Assembly (NCBI GenBank): GCA_004376375.1
Contig: SOJX01000053.1
Coordinates: 1-52,587, forward strand
DNA: 52,587 nucleotides
Reading direction: 5' to 3'
From: Planctomycetota bacterium
GTDB taxonomy: Bacteria > Planctomycetota > E44-bin39
Positions within the stretch are counted from its first letter, which is position 1. Each line of letters begins with the position of its first letter. Below the pieces are notes generated by a model that made no database searches, was not told the origin of the DNA, and saw nothing but the letters and a program-made list of their open reading frames with translations. This document shows positions 40,559 through 49,600 of the stretch, piece after piece. A program made the position numbers and the translations under genes.

Positions 40559-40807
40559 ATGAAAAAAGACCTCGAGATCACATGTGACATCGTTGCATCC
40601 ATGGCGACGCAATTCAACGGCGACGGACGGCTCGCGGCGCAGGCGCTCCGCAAGGTCTCGATGACCATCCGCCAGCATGCAAGCGAGGATGCAAAGGATA
40701 TCGCGCGCGCCATCATGATTAAAATGGGCCCGAGCTTCGAAGGGAACATAAACCTGGCCTGCGACGCCCTCGAGCGTATCCTCACAAGCATGGTCGTGAA
40801 AAAATAA
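40559..40807 (+). CDS. Small helical protein, 82 aa, unknown
   Basis: A short soluble protein predicted to be all-helical, with no signal peptide. It consists of two or three amphipathic helices (KDLEITCDIVASMATQF, GRLAAQALRKVSMTIRQHA, DIARAIMIKMG, NLACDALERILTSMV). GGAGG precedes the ATG and a good promoter lies 34 bp upstream, so it is very probably expressed. A GGGCGGGTC-type hairpin follows 40 bp after the stop. I recognise no family. The helical pairs could form a small dimer or bind a partner protein. Confidence 0.7.
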   Translation: MKKDLEITCDIVASMATQFNGDGRLAAQALRKVSMTIRQHASEDAKDIARAIMIKMGPSFEGNINLACDALERILTSMVVKK

Positions 40808-40846
40808 CCGCGCCCGATTTGCTTCGGAAACTGTTTTAAAATAAAC

Positions 40847-40869
40847 AGGGCGGGTCAAAGACCCGCCCT
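40847..40869 (+). terminator. GGGCGGGTC-type palindrome
   Basis: AGGGCGGGTC-AAA-GACCCGCCCT hairpin (40847-40869), followed by TTGAATTT. Positions 40853-40876 match 17424-17448. It probably ends the 82-aa gene transcript. Confidence 0.75.
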
Positions 40870-40934
40870 TGAATTTATTAACTCCGCGGCCGCGTGCAAA
40901 TCCATCGCTTCTCTAATGCAAAATTATGGAGAAG

Positions 40935-40963
40935 TTGAACTATTTACATTGTCCGCATAATAA
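40935..40963 (+). promoter_or_regulatory. Promoter of the coiled-coil protein
   Basis: TTGAAC (40935-40940), 17-bp spacer, TAATAA (40958-40963); about 33 nt leader. Confidence 0.55.
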
Positions 40964-41002
40964 AATTAATCGGAGCGCGTTATACCTGCAGGAGGATAAT
41001 CC

Positions 41003-42439
41003 ATGCGTACTGCATTTAAACGGCTTTTCACTTTCCTTGTCCTGCTCGTCCCCGTCGTGGTCGTGATCGCTTTCCTGGTTTACTCGGGCCGGCTCTCCAA
41101 AGAAGATGGCGCGAAGTCTTCCACCTCTTCCAGGAAATCAAGAATGGTTTTGGCCAGGGAAAGGGAAATAAAGTTAGCAAAGAAAAGTTTCTCAGATACG
41201 GCGATAGATGGCGAAGGCGGGATTTTCGACTTTACCGGTGCAGGCATTCGCCGTGAAGGCGAGGGGCTCGCAAAGCCCGAAGGCGAAAGCGGCAAAGAAG
41301 GGAAAGAGGAAGGCGATTCGAAAAACGATGAAGGCGAACACGAGGAGAGCGAAGAGCATAAGCGTGAACGCGAAGCACACAGGCATATCCATGAGACGAG
41401 GGAGAAAATTGAAAGCCTGCACCATAAAGCCGACAGGCTCGAGGAAGAAGGCAAAGAGGAAGAAGCGAACGCCCTGCGCGAAGAAGCCGGGGAGATGGAG
41501 AAAGAGCTTCGCGAATATATCAAAGGGTTCCGCGAGGAAAATTTCGCAAGGATACGCGACCGGATCGCAGAGCTGAAAGCGGAAGCGGAAAAAGCCCTCG
41601 CCGATGGCGATCCCGAAAGGGCGCGTCACCTTCTTGCGGAAGCGGACGAGATCGCCTTCCATCTCGAGCGCGAAACGAGCCGGCAGGCGGCCCGTGAAGA
41701 ATATCATTCAATGGAATCTCGCATCCACGACCTGCGCCGGCAGGCGCACCAGTTGCACGAGGCCGGGCGCGAAGAAGAAGCCGAGCAGCTTCACCGGCAG
41801 GTCGATGAGATGGAAAGAGACCTGCACGATTACGTCCGCCGGTACCACGCCTCCGATGCGGAAGCACACCTGAACAGGTACAACACGCTCGCCGAAGAGG
41901 CCGAGTCACGGGGAGACGAGGAGAAGGCACGCCATTACAGGTATGAGGCGGAAGAAGCCGAAATGAGGCTCAGGGCTCAGGCCGCGCGGAAAGAGACCGA
42001 GGATAAAGTCGCGAAGATGCGCGAGGAAGCCGAGGCGCTGTTCCACAAAGCCCATGAAGCGTTCGAGTCAGAGAACGATGAAGAAGGCGAAAGGCTCAAG
42101 CGCGAAGGCCATAAAATCGAGGAAAAAATCGAGCAGACCTGGCGGGACCACCGCATAAGCGAGCTGGAAAACGAAATCAAAGTCCTTTCCGAGCGTGCGA
42201 AAAATGCCAGGGAAAGCGGGCGCGATGAAGAGGCAAGACATATCGAATCGGAAATCGAAAGCCGCAAGCACCGCCAGAACGCCGTCCGCGAAGACGAGGA
42301 TGAACACGTGGCAGCCCTCGAGTACGACAACGGAAAGCTACGCGAGGAAGTCCACCACCTCCGCGAAGAAAACGAACACCTTAGAAGAGAGATCGAACGG
42401 ATCAAAAGCGAACCCGAAACCGAACCGGAAGAGAAGTAA
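41003..42439 (+). CDS. Membrane-anchored long coiled-coil protein, 478 aa
   Basis: One transmembrane helix at about residues 8-28 is followed by a Ser/Lys linker. From about residue 90 to the end there is an almost uninterrupted charged coiled coil, rich in Glu, Lys, Arg, Ala and His. Internal units recur at about 45-60 residues and contain forms of the motif LR(E/R)EA..ME(K/R)(E/D)L (for example EEEANALREEAGEMEKELREY, EEEAEQLHRQVDEMERDLHDY and DEEGERLKREGHKIEEKIEQ, each truncated here to the core). Coiled coils of this kind act as spacers or scaffolds at the envelope. AGGAGG precedes the ATG. It ends next to a perfect GTAGGGGC palindrome. Confidence 0.78.
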   Translation: MRTAFKRLFTFLVLLVPVVVVIAFLVYSGRLSKEDGAKSSTSSRKSRMVLAREREIKLAKKSFSDTAIDGEGGIFDFTGAGIRREGEGLAKPEGESGKEGKEEGDSKNDEGEHEESEEHKREREAHRHIHETREKIESLHHKADRLEEEGKEEEANALREEAGEMEKELREYIKGFREENFARIRDRIAELKAEAEKALADGDPERARHLLAEADEIAFHLERETSRQAAREEYHSMESRIHDLRRQAHQLHEAGREEEAEQLHRQVDEMERDLHDYVRRYHASDAEAHLNRYNTLAEEAESRGDEEKARHYRYEAEEAEMRLRAQAARKETEDKVAKMREEAEALFHKAHEAFESENDEEGERLKREGHKIEEKIEQTWRDHRISELENEIKVLSERAKNARESGRDEEARHIESEIESRKHRQNAVREDEDEHVAALEYDNGKLREEVHHLREENEHLRREIERIKSEPETEPEEK

Positions 42440-42450
42440 TAACTAAAATA

Positions 42451-42478
42451 GTAGGGGCGCAGCATGCTGCGCCCCTAC
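42451..42478. repeat. Perfect 28-bp GTAGGGGC palindrome
   Basis: GTAGGGGCGCAGCA is followed directly by its exact reverse complement (42451-42478). It separates two converging genes and could terminate both. Confidence 0.85.
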
Positions 42479-42481
42479 AAC

Positions 42482-43180
42482 TTATTTCCTTGTTCCCTTA
42501 TTTCCCTGCTTCTTTAACTCCTCCCCCGTCTTCGCGCCGTGGGAGCGGAGGAGGTCGGCGATATCCTTGTGTCCACGCCAAATGGCCCAATCAAGTATGG
42601 ACCCTTCACTTCGGTCTAATGAATTAACATCTGCTCCTTTTTTAATTAGCAACTCCACTATCTGTTTATAACCTATCATTGTGGCTAAACAGAGCGGGGT
42701 CCGTCCATTGACCTCTTTTTTATCTACCTTAGCGCCATTCTTAATAAGCAACTCCAAAATACGTTTGTCGCCTCTTATTGCAAATGATTGTACATAACTA
42801 AAGTCTTCAGGTGTTGCATTTACATCGGCACCTTTTTCAATCAGTAGAGCAGTAATATCATTGTGCTTCTCCAATACGGCCCAATACAGCGGCGTATTGC
42901 CTGATTTATCTTTCGCGTTCACATCAGCACCCTTAGCGATTAACTCCTTTGCCTTTTCTGTTTTCCCATGTTTTGCAGCCGAATGAAGTCCAGTAAGGCG
43001 TGTATTGTCTTTTGAGTTGATACTCGTGCTATCAGTCGCTGGTGCCTGTATGTATCTGTTGTCGGCTTGTCCCTCTCGATTTTCAGTTTTTTTTTCTACA
43101 TCGCTACCGGTGCAATTTAGTGTAATCAGTATAGGAATGAAAAGCAGAATTGCGAGAAAGGTCTTAGGCAAGTACACCAT
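42482..43180 (-). CDS. Ankyrin-repeat exported protein, 232 aa
   Basis: A hydrophobic N-terminus (residues 5-22, ending LNC) targets it to export, possibly as a lipoprotein, although the lipobox is imperfect. About five ankyrin repeats follow from residue 62 (TGLHSAAKHGKTEKAKELIAKGADVN; TPLYWAVLEKHNDITALLIEKGADVN in part; then VQSFAIRGDKRILELLIKNGA; TPLCLATMIGYKQIVELLIKKGADVN in part; ILDWAIWRGHKDIADLLRSHGA). The gene is more A+T-rich than its neighbours, which suggests acquisition. The last residues (KKQGNKGTRK) are encoded by a CCTTGTT-type repeat, so the array supplies the C-terminus. Confidence 0.82.
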   Translation of the reverse strand: MVYLPKTFLAILLFIPILITLNCTGSDVEKKTENREGQADNRYIQAPATDSTSINSKDNTRLTGLHSAAKHGKTEKAKELIAKGADVNAKDKSGNTPLYWAVLEKHNDITALLIEKGADVNATPEDFSYVQSFAIRGDKRILELLIKNGAKVDKKEVNGRTPLCLATMIGYKQIVELLIKKGADVNSLDRSEGSILDWAIWRGHKDIADLLRSHGAKTGEELKKQGNKGTRK

Positions 43181-43269
43181 TACTCTCCCTTCTTCCTTTC
43201 CGCCGCTTCTTTGCGAAGTTCCTCCGCCATCTGTCGAGTAGGCTAATAGTTCTGAGGCATAAGTCTACA

Positions 43270-43335
43270 GACTTGAGGAAAGAACCTCAAGCCTCAGGTC
43301 TCAAGCCTTTCCTGTCAACGCGCCGCAAGCGGCGC
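43270..43335. repeat. AAGCCTC heptads and GCGCCGC palindrome
   Basis: CTTGAGG...CCTCAAG/CCTCAGG/TCTCAAG words (43270-43308) are followed by a GCGCCGC-AA-GCGGCGC palindrome (43320-43335). The same palindrome core occurs near 45108 in the other orientation. Confidence 0.75.
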
Positions 43336-43344
43336 TGCCAAATA

Positions 43345-44490
43345 TTAATCTTTCAGAAGCATGCCCGATATCACCATGCGCTGGACTTCGGAGGTGCCTT
43401 CGTAAATCTCGGTAATCTTCGCGTCGCGCAGCAGCCGCTCCGGCAGGTACTCGGTCGAGTAGCCGTAACCGCCGTGGATCTGGAGCGCCTTGTTCGCGCA
43501 GAAACTCGCGACCTCCGCCGCCTTCAGCTTCGCCATCGCCGATGCCATCGAATAGCGCCCGCTCTTCTGGTCTTTCTGCCACGCCGCGCGGTGAACGAGC
43601 AGCCGGGCAGCGTCGAGCTCGCACGCCATGTCCGCTATCATCCACTGGATGGCCTGGAAAGCGGCAAGCGGCTTGCCGAACTGCTGGCGCTCCTTTGCGT
43701 ACGCGCACGCGCAATCCAGCGCTGCGCGGCCGATGCCGAGCGCCTGTGCCGCGATACCGATGCGGCCGCCGTCGAGCGTAGCCATTGCGACCTTGAAGCC
43801 TTTCTCCTCCTCGCCCAGGAGTTGCGAAGCGGGGATGCGGCAGTCCTCGTAAACCAGCTCCGCCGTCGACGAGCCGTGGATGCCGAGCTTTTCCTCGATC
43901 TTGCCGACGGAATAGCCGGGCGTGTCTTTCGAATGGACGAACGCGGTGATTCCGCGGTGCTTCTTTTCCTTGTCGACAGTCGCAAAAACGATTATCGAAT
44001 CGGCCTCGCGCCCGTTTGTGATAAAGAGCTTGGCGCCGTTGAGGACGTAGTCGTCGCCGTCGCGGACGGCAGTCGTCTTGACGGCTCCGGCGTCGGTGCC
44101 GGCGGACGGCTCGGTAAGCGCCATGCATCCGAGCTTCTCGCCCGACGCGAGCGGCTTGAGCCACTCCTCTTTCTGCCCGTCCGTCCCGAAAGTGAGCAGC
44201 GGGTCGCACACGAGCGAGTTGTTCACGCTCATGATAACGCCGGTGGAGGCGCACTTCGCGGAGATTTCCTCCATCGCGATAACGTACGCGAGGTTGTCCA
44301 TCCCCGCGCCGCCCCATTCCTCCGGCACGGCCACGCCCATCAGACCGAGCTCCGCCATCTTTGCGACGAGCTCCTTCGGGTAATAATGTTCTTTGTCGAT
44401 TTTTTCCGCAAGCGGCTCGACCTCGCGCTCGGCGAAATCGCGCGCCATGTCCCTTATCATCTCGTGTTCTTCGCTCAGCAGGAAGTCCAT
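43345..44490 (-). CDS. Acyl-CoA dehydrogenase, 381 aa
   Basis: FAD-dependent dehydrogenase that introduces the alpha,beta double bond into acyl-CoA thioesters. Family signatures: MDFLLSEEHEMIRDMARDFAE at the start, ALTEPSAGTDAG (FAD/substrate loop), QFGKPLAAFQAIQ and QIHGGYGYSTEYLPER. The catalytic base is Glu in EIYEGTSEVQR. Length and pattern fit short-chain (butyryl-CoA) dehydrogenases of the BcdA type. ATG at 44490 has GGAG six bases upstream; 26 more codons are open upstream but overlap the promoter. No etfAB or other beta-oxidation gene is adjacent, so the pathway cannot be set from this window. Confidence 0.95.
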   Translation of the reverse strand: MDFLLSEEHEMIRDMARDFAEREVEPLAEKIDKEHYYPKELVAKMAELGLMGVAVPEEWGGAGMDNLAYVIAMEEISAKCASTGVIMSVNNSLVCDPLLTFGTDGQKEEWLKPLASGEKLGCMALTEPSAGTDAGAVKTTAVRDGDDYVLNGAKLFITNGREADSIIVFATVDKEKKHRGITAFVHSKDTPGYSVGKIEEKLGIHGSSTAELVYEDCRIPASQLLGEEEKGFKVAMATLDGGRIGIAAQALGIGRAALDCACAYAKERQQFGKPLAAFQAIQWMIADMACELDAARLLVHRAAWQKDQKSGRYSMASAMAKLKAAEVASFCANKALQIHGGYGYSTEYLPERLLRDAKITEIYEGTSEVQRMVISGMLLKD

Positions 44491-44523
44491 GCGCAGCTCC
44501 TTTCGTGCGATGGTGGGGAAGCG

Positions 44524-44552
44524 ATTATAGGTTTTCGCTCCATGCGTGTCAA
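44524..44552 (-). promoter_or_regulatory. Consensus sigma70 promoter of the acyl-CoA dehydrogenase
   Basis: Minus strand TTGACA (44552-44547), 17-bp spacer, TATAAT (44529-44524): both boxes perfect. Confidence 0.85.
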
Positions 44553-44566
44553 CCTGATTCGATGTC

Positions 44567-44613
44567 ATTTCGATTTCGGATTTCGGATTTCGGATTGCGG
44601 ATTTCGGATTTCT
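44567..44613. repeat. CGGATTT heptad array
   Basis: CGATTT, CGGATTT, CGGATTT, CGGATTG, CGGATTT, CGGATTT in direct repeat, starting about 15 bases upstream of the acyl-CoA dehydrogenase -35 box. Confidence 0.9.
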
Positions 44614-44659
44614 GGTGTAATCTATTTGCGTAAACGGGACGCTTTTTCAGGATATCCGG

Positions 44660-45082
44660 ATGCCGATAAAAACCGTGAAATCGCCGTGGTGGGCAAAAGG
44701 CCTCCGCTTCGAATGCAAAGGCTGCGGAGCGTGCTGCACGGGCGAGCCCGGCCATGTCTGGCTCACAAAGCAAGAACTGAGGGACATCGCGGAATACTGC
44801 GCAATAGAGCCGCGCAAGTTCAGGAAAAACTCGACCCGAAGAGTCTGGAGGAAAATCACCCTGATTGAGCAGAAAAGCGGCGACTGCCTCATGTACCACC
44901 GCGGCCGCGGCTGCCTCATCTACCCCGTCCGGCCCGCACAGTGCAGGACGTATCCGTTCTGGAAAAACATCCTGAAGTCGCCCCGCTCCTGGAAACGCGA
45001 AGGACGCCAGTGCCCGGGAATCGGTGGCGGCAGGAAATTCCCGCTGGAGGAGATAAAACACAGGCTCGAACAGAAGTGGTAA
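44660..45082 (+). CDS. YkgJ-type cysteine-cluster protein, 140 aa
   Basis: Member of the YkgJ/CxxCxxCC family (zinc- or iron-binding, role unclear). The defining cluster is FECKGCGACCTG near residues 17-28. Later cysteines in GDCLMYHRGRGCLIYPVRPAQCRTYPFW and RQCPG complete the metal site. Fits the family length of about 120-150. A start with AGGATA upstream at 44660 is reasonable. It stands alone, divergent from the acyl-CoA dehydrogenase. Some relatives act with iron oxidase or methyltransferase partners, none of which are here. Confidence 0.9.
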   Translation: MPIKTVKSPWWAKGLRFECKGCGACCTGEPGHVWLTKQELRDIAEYCAIEPRKFRKNSTRRVWRKITLIEQKSGDCLMYHRGRGCLIYPVRPAQCRTYPFWKNILKSPRSWKREGRQCPGIGGGRKFPLEEIKHRLEQKW

Positions 45083-45097
45083 CAGCATATTCATGTC

Positions 45098-45300
45098 TTA
45101 TTTAGCGGCGCCGCTTGCGGCGCGTTGAAATAGAAACAAGCGAACAAGAAAACAAGGAAACAAGGGAAAAAGAACGGTATGGCAGACATTCCTATCTGCC
45201 AATCAATAATGCGCGGAGCTCCTTAGCACTTGTTGCCTTGTCAACTTGTTACCTTGTTCCTTCTCCCAGAGCAAGCGGGCAAGCTCGACCGCTAAATATA
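45098..45300. repeat. Palindromes and AACAAGG octads
   Basis: A GCGCCGC-TT-GCGGCGC palindrome (about 45108-45123), octads AAACAAGC, GAACAAGA, AAACAAGG (45131-45175), a GGCAGACA-like hairpin (about 45180-45202), CTTGTTGC/CTTGTTAC words complementary to the octads (45236-45270), and a GCAAGCGGGCAAGCTCG-type half palindrome near 45283. No gene is visible between 45083 and 45505. Confidence 0.8.
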
Positions 45301-45318
45301 TCGATTTCCGATTAAGAC

Positions 45319-45346
45319 TTGATTTCTGATACAATTTATGTAGTAT
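45319..45346 (+). promoter_or_regulatory. Possible promoter of prfB
   Basis: TTGATT (45319-45324), 16-bp spacer, TAGTAT (45341-45346); leader of about 150 nt. Confidence 0.4.
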
Positions 45347-45505
45347 TACTCCGGTAGATAAGATGCCGTCAACCGATTACCAGATCCGAATACACACCCC
45401 TGCGAAACCGGAATTCGCATTAACCCACGGTTCAGCCTGACCGACACCAGCCTTTCGCCGTCATCTGTTCGATACCAGCACAGCCCGTAACACGTAAGAT
45501 GTAAC

Positions 45506-46621
45506 ATGAACCCCGAAGAAATAAGAGAAGCGCAGAATCTGCTTAAGATACTTTCCGACCTGAAGGAAAAGCTCGCCTACGAGGAAAGCCTGAAGGAGAT
45601 CGCGTCCATTGAAGAGAAGATGAACGAGCAGGATTTCTGGGACAACCAGGACGCGGCACAGAAACACGTCGAAGAGCTGAAGAACATCAAGGCGGTCGTC
45701 GCACCTTTTGAAAAGGTGGAGGCGGTCGCGGGCAACATCGAGACCGCGCTCGAGCTTGCCGCGGAAGCGGAGGAAGCCGCCGAGGCGCTTGGAGATGAAT
45801 TCTCGGCCGACCTCGAAAAGCTCCGCGGCCTTATCGCCGAGCTCGAGTTCCGCCTGTCGCTTACGGGAGAGCACGACAAGAGCGACGCATTCATGGTAAT
45901 ACACTGCGGGGCCGGCGGCACGGACGCATGCGACTGGGCGCAGATGCTTCTGCGCATGTACCTGCGCTTTCTCGAGCGCCATAACTTCACGGTCAAGGTC
46001 CTCGACATAAACTACGAAGACGAGGCTGGAATAAAAGACGCGACGCTCGAGGTAAAGGGCCGCTATGCCTTCGGCTACCTGAGAAGTGAAATCGGGGTGC
46101 ACCGGCTGGTGCGCATCTCGCCCTTCAATTACGCCGCGAAACGCCACACCTCGTTCGCGTCCATCGACGTTACCCCGGTCGTCGACGAAGACATCGACAT
46201 CGAGATAAACGAATCGGACCTGAAGCTTGATTTCTTCCGCGCCTCCGGCGCGGGCGGGCAGCACGTCAACGTCACCGATTCGGCCGTCCGAATCACGCAT
46301 ATCCCGACCGGAGTAGTCGTCTCGTGCCAGAACGAGCGCTCGCAGCACGCGAACCGCAGGACGGCGATGCAGATACTTAAATCAAGACTTTACAAGCGGG
46401 AGATGGACAGGCGCGCCGAGGAGCGTGCGAAGGCATACGGTGAGAAAATGTCCACCAGCTTCGGAAGCCAGATACGGAACTACGTCCAGCACCCGTACCG
46501 GCTGGTGAAAGACGTGCGCACCGGACTCGAAACGGGAAACGTGGACGCCATCCTCGACGGCGACCTCATGCCGTTCATCAAGGCCTATCTGAGACACCAG
46601 ATAGGAAAGGGCAGGCAATAA
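45506..46621 (+). CDS. prfB: Peptide chain release factor 2, 371 aa
   Basis: Recognises UAA and UGA stop codons and triggers peptide release. The anticodon-like tripeptide SPF (in VRISPFNYAAKRHTSF) identifies RF2 rather than RF1. The peptidyl-transferase GGQ is in SGAGGQHVN. The frame is continuous from ATG 45506, and there is no internal UGA or CUUUGA near codon 25, so the programmed +1 frameshift that regulates RF2 in many bacteria is absent. The start codon lies at the end of a GTAACAC/GTAAGAT/GTAACAT heptad run (45484-45508), and no clear Shine-Dalgarno sequence is present. The next gene starts 17 bp after the stop. Confidence 0.95.
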   Translation: MNPEEIREAQNLLKILSDLKEKLAYEESLKEIASIEEKMNEQDFWDNQDAAQKHVEELKNIKAVVAPFEKVEAVAGNIETALELAAEAEEAAEALGDEFSADLEKLRGLIAELEFRLSLTGEHDKSDAFMVIHCGAGGTDACDWAQMLLRMYLRFLERHNFTVKVLDINYEDEAGIKDATLEVKGRYAFGYLRSEIGVHRLVRISPFNYAAKRHTSFASIDVTPVVDEDIDIEINESDLKLDFFRASGAGGQHVNVTDSAVRITHIPTGVVVSCQNERSQHANRRTAMQILKSRLYKREMDRRAEERAKAYGEKMSTSFGSQIRNYVQHPYRLVKDVRTGLETGNVDAILDGDLMPFIKAYLRHQIGKGRQ

Positions 46622-46638
46622 TATTACCTGGGGGAGAT

Positions 46639-49600
46639 ATGAAAAAGACGCTGTTCTGGCTGCTTTTTCTCGCTATCCCGGTTGTTGCCGTAATCATAAT
46701 CACACTGGGCTCCGAACCCGCCGACAGAGAATCTCTTCCGACCCCCGTGGTCGGACTCTCGGCAAGTCCTGACGCCAAGAAAACTGCAGACGACACGAAA
46801 GATTCGGCCGCAAAGAGAAGAACCGCAGACGACAAGACCGGAACGTCAACCTCCGACCCCGAAAAAACCCGCGGCGGCGGGCGGGACCGAGGCGATGGAT
46901 ACGGAGACGACCCCGACGGGCGCCGACGGAAAGGGGATTCCACATCCGGAGGCACACGCGGAGGCAAAGGAACTGCCGGAGGAACGCCTGCGTCGAACAT
47001 CCGTGCAGGCGGCACATCGCGGAAAAAATCGGGTACGTCCAAAACTCCGGAAGGAACCGCAGTCACCGGCGGCGGCGCAACAGTTGAAGTAGAAGAAGTG
47101 GAGAAAGAACCGGAGAATATCCCCCCGGCCTCACTGAGTGGAAGAATCGTGGACGTTTTCAGGCATCCTATTCGAGGCGCGGCAATAATCGTCGAAGGTG
47201 AGACGGTAAACTGCCGGGCTTCAAGCGGACTGAACGGCATATTCAATCTCGAGAACATCACACCTTCAACCAGTTTCTGCCTGACCGTCACGGCGATCGG
47301 GATGATCGATTACGTAAAAGAGGGGCTTTCACTGGGAAGCGGCGAGCACCGCAATATCGGCGAGATAAAACTCTCATCGAACGGCAGCCTGCGCATATAC
47401 GTTATGAGCGAAGGGAGCCATCCCGTTCCGGATGCAAGAGTCAAACTGGAAGTCGTATCAAGCAACTGGGTCGAGGGACTGGACGTACACCACAAGGAGC
47501 TTTCGAGCAAACACACCGACCTGTACGGCCTGGCGGCCTTTGACAGGATCGCGCCGGGCGAATATGAAATCGAGGTCACGCATCCCGACTACGCCACCTC
47601 CCGCGTCCGGGAAATAAACATCGGCGGCGAAGGCTCCCAGGACGTAAACGTAAAACTCGTTAACCAGGTAACCATATCGGGAACCATCGTCAACGAGTAC
47701 GAAAACCCGTTCCCCGGCGTCAAGGTCGAGGCGCATTCCCATATCATAGGGGCCAGCTTCAAACAGCACGTCTTTTCCGACGATAAGGGCAACTATGCCG
47801 TGCCCGTACAGCCACGGTCAAGATGCCGCGTTATCGTGTCTGCATACGGCTACAAAACCAAAACATACATCAACGTACAGGCCGGAACGCACGGCTACGA
47901 CATCAAGATGGAACCGGAGCCGGGTTTTTTCCTTAGCGGGCGGGTTATCGATGAAACGACTCGCGAGCCGATAAAGAAATTTGCCATAAACGACCAGTGG
48001 TTCGATAACGCCAGCGGCACCTTCAGAGTCCGCCGAACGCCGGGGCAGCACACCATTACGGTTTCCGCGCACGGTTACGCCCAGAAAAAAGTCACCTTCC
48101 AGATGCCTCAGAGCGGTGAGTTCGAGCTTCCGGATATCGAGATGACGAGAGGCGCCATGATTTCGGGCACTGTCCTGAATCCGGCGGGCCAGCCTCAGCC
48201 CGGGGCGAAAGTTACGGTGCATAATACCAACTGCGCCGACGACACCAATAACGAAGGTGTTTTCGTCATATACCACATCCCGGCCGGAGACCATAAAGCC
48301 ATCGCCACGCATCCTGATTACGGAGCGGGAGAAGTCAACGTCCCCGGTCTCGTCGAAGGCGGCAATGCCGCCGGGCTCGTAATACGTTTGAAGGCAGGCG
48401 GTTTTTCCGTAAAGGGTTTTGTCGTGAATGCCGCCGGAGACAAACTGAACGGCGCGCTCGTCCAGGTCATCGGCACGAATTACAGCGCCACGACCGACGA
48501 TAACGGCGCCTTCATAATAAGCGGTCTTCCCAACCAGAAAATCAGATTGAAAGCTTCGCTTGAAGGATATCTCCCGAAGGAAACCGGCGAACTCACCGCC
48601 GCCGCTGAACCTCCTGCGGTTACAATCACCCTTTCAAGTCCCACCATCATCCACGGGCAGGTTATAGTCGGCGAAAATCCCGCTCCCGAGGGGGTTGAAG
48701 TCAAACTGCTGGACGTCCACAGGAAACCGCGTGTTACGCTTACGGATAACGAGGGAAAGTACGTCTTCAACGACCTGTCGCCCGGAACATACTATGTGGG
48801 AATTCCGTCGATGTTCCTGGTGAGGCGCCGCGTGGACCTGGCGGAAGGGGAACCGGTCCAGAAGAACTTCAAGGCTTCGCCGGTCGTATGGACCGGAACC
48901 GTCATGAACACGAATGGAAGCCCCGTGCCGAACGCGTTTGTAAACGTATTCAGGCAGGACAACTGGGCGCTCATCACCAGTTTCACCGCAGACCTCCAGG
49001 GCGCTTTCCGGGTCCCGTACCTGAAGCCCGGCAAATACGTGCTGCATCTTTCCAAAACAAGCTGCGTGACCAATTACTTTTCCCTCGACGTCGAGATGCC
49101 CGACGAGCCGGGAGAATTTCGCAGCGACCTTTACTACCTCCCCACGCCCGGCAAAATGCTCATACGCGTCACCTTTCCCGACGGCTCGTCCGCGGCAAAC
49201 CTGGACCTGCGCATCGAGGAAATGGGGCCGTCGGTGCCCAACATGCACGCCGGCCTCGGCTCCACAAACGCAAGCGGCATCTCAATCGTCGAGTATCTTA
49301 TAACGGTTCCGCACCGCGCCTGCGTTATAAGCTGGAAGGACCACAAATACGACAAGCCGGGCGTGAGCTATTCGCCTGTTGTTGAAATACTGGAAAACGG
49401 CAGCGCAGTTGAAACCGAGGTCGTCGTCGAGCCGGTCGGCAAACGGCTTTTCGGAAAGGTCAGCGTTTCAGACGGCGACCGCCCCGACTATCTCTATACA
49501 TGGGTGCTTGACGAGAACGGACACCTGCTTGACCATACGCCTTATTCGAATACCGATAAGTACTGGATCGACTCGATCCCCCCGGGACCGTGCACGGTAC

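Noticed and set aside
43273..44868. 531-codon open frame opposite the acyl-CoA dehydrogenase
   Set aside because: The minus-strand dehydrogenase has all family motifs and a consensus promoter; the antisense frame has none and runs through repeats.
45400..45600. Programmed +1 frameshift in prfB
   Set aside because: The reading frame is uninterrupted from ATG 45506 and lacks the CUUUGA slip site.
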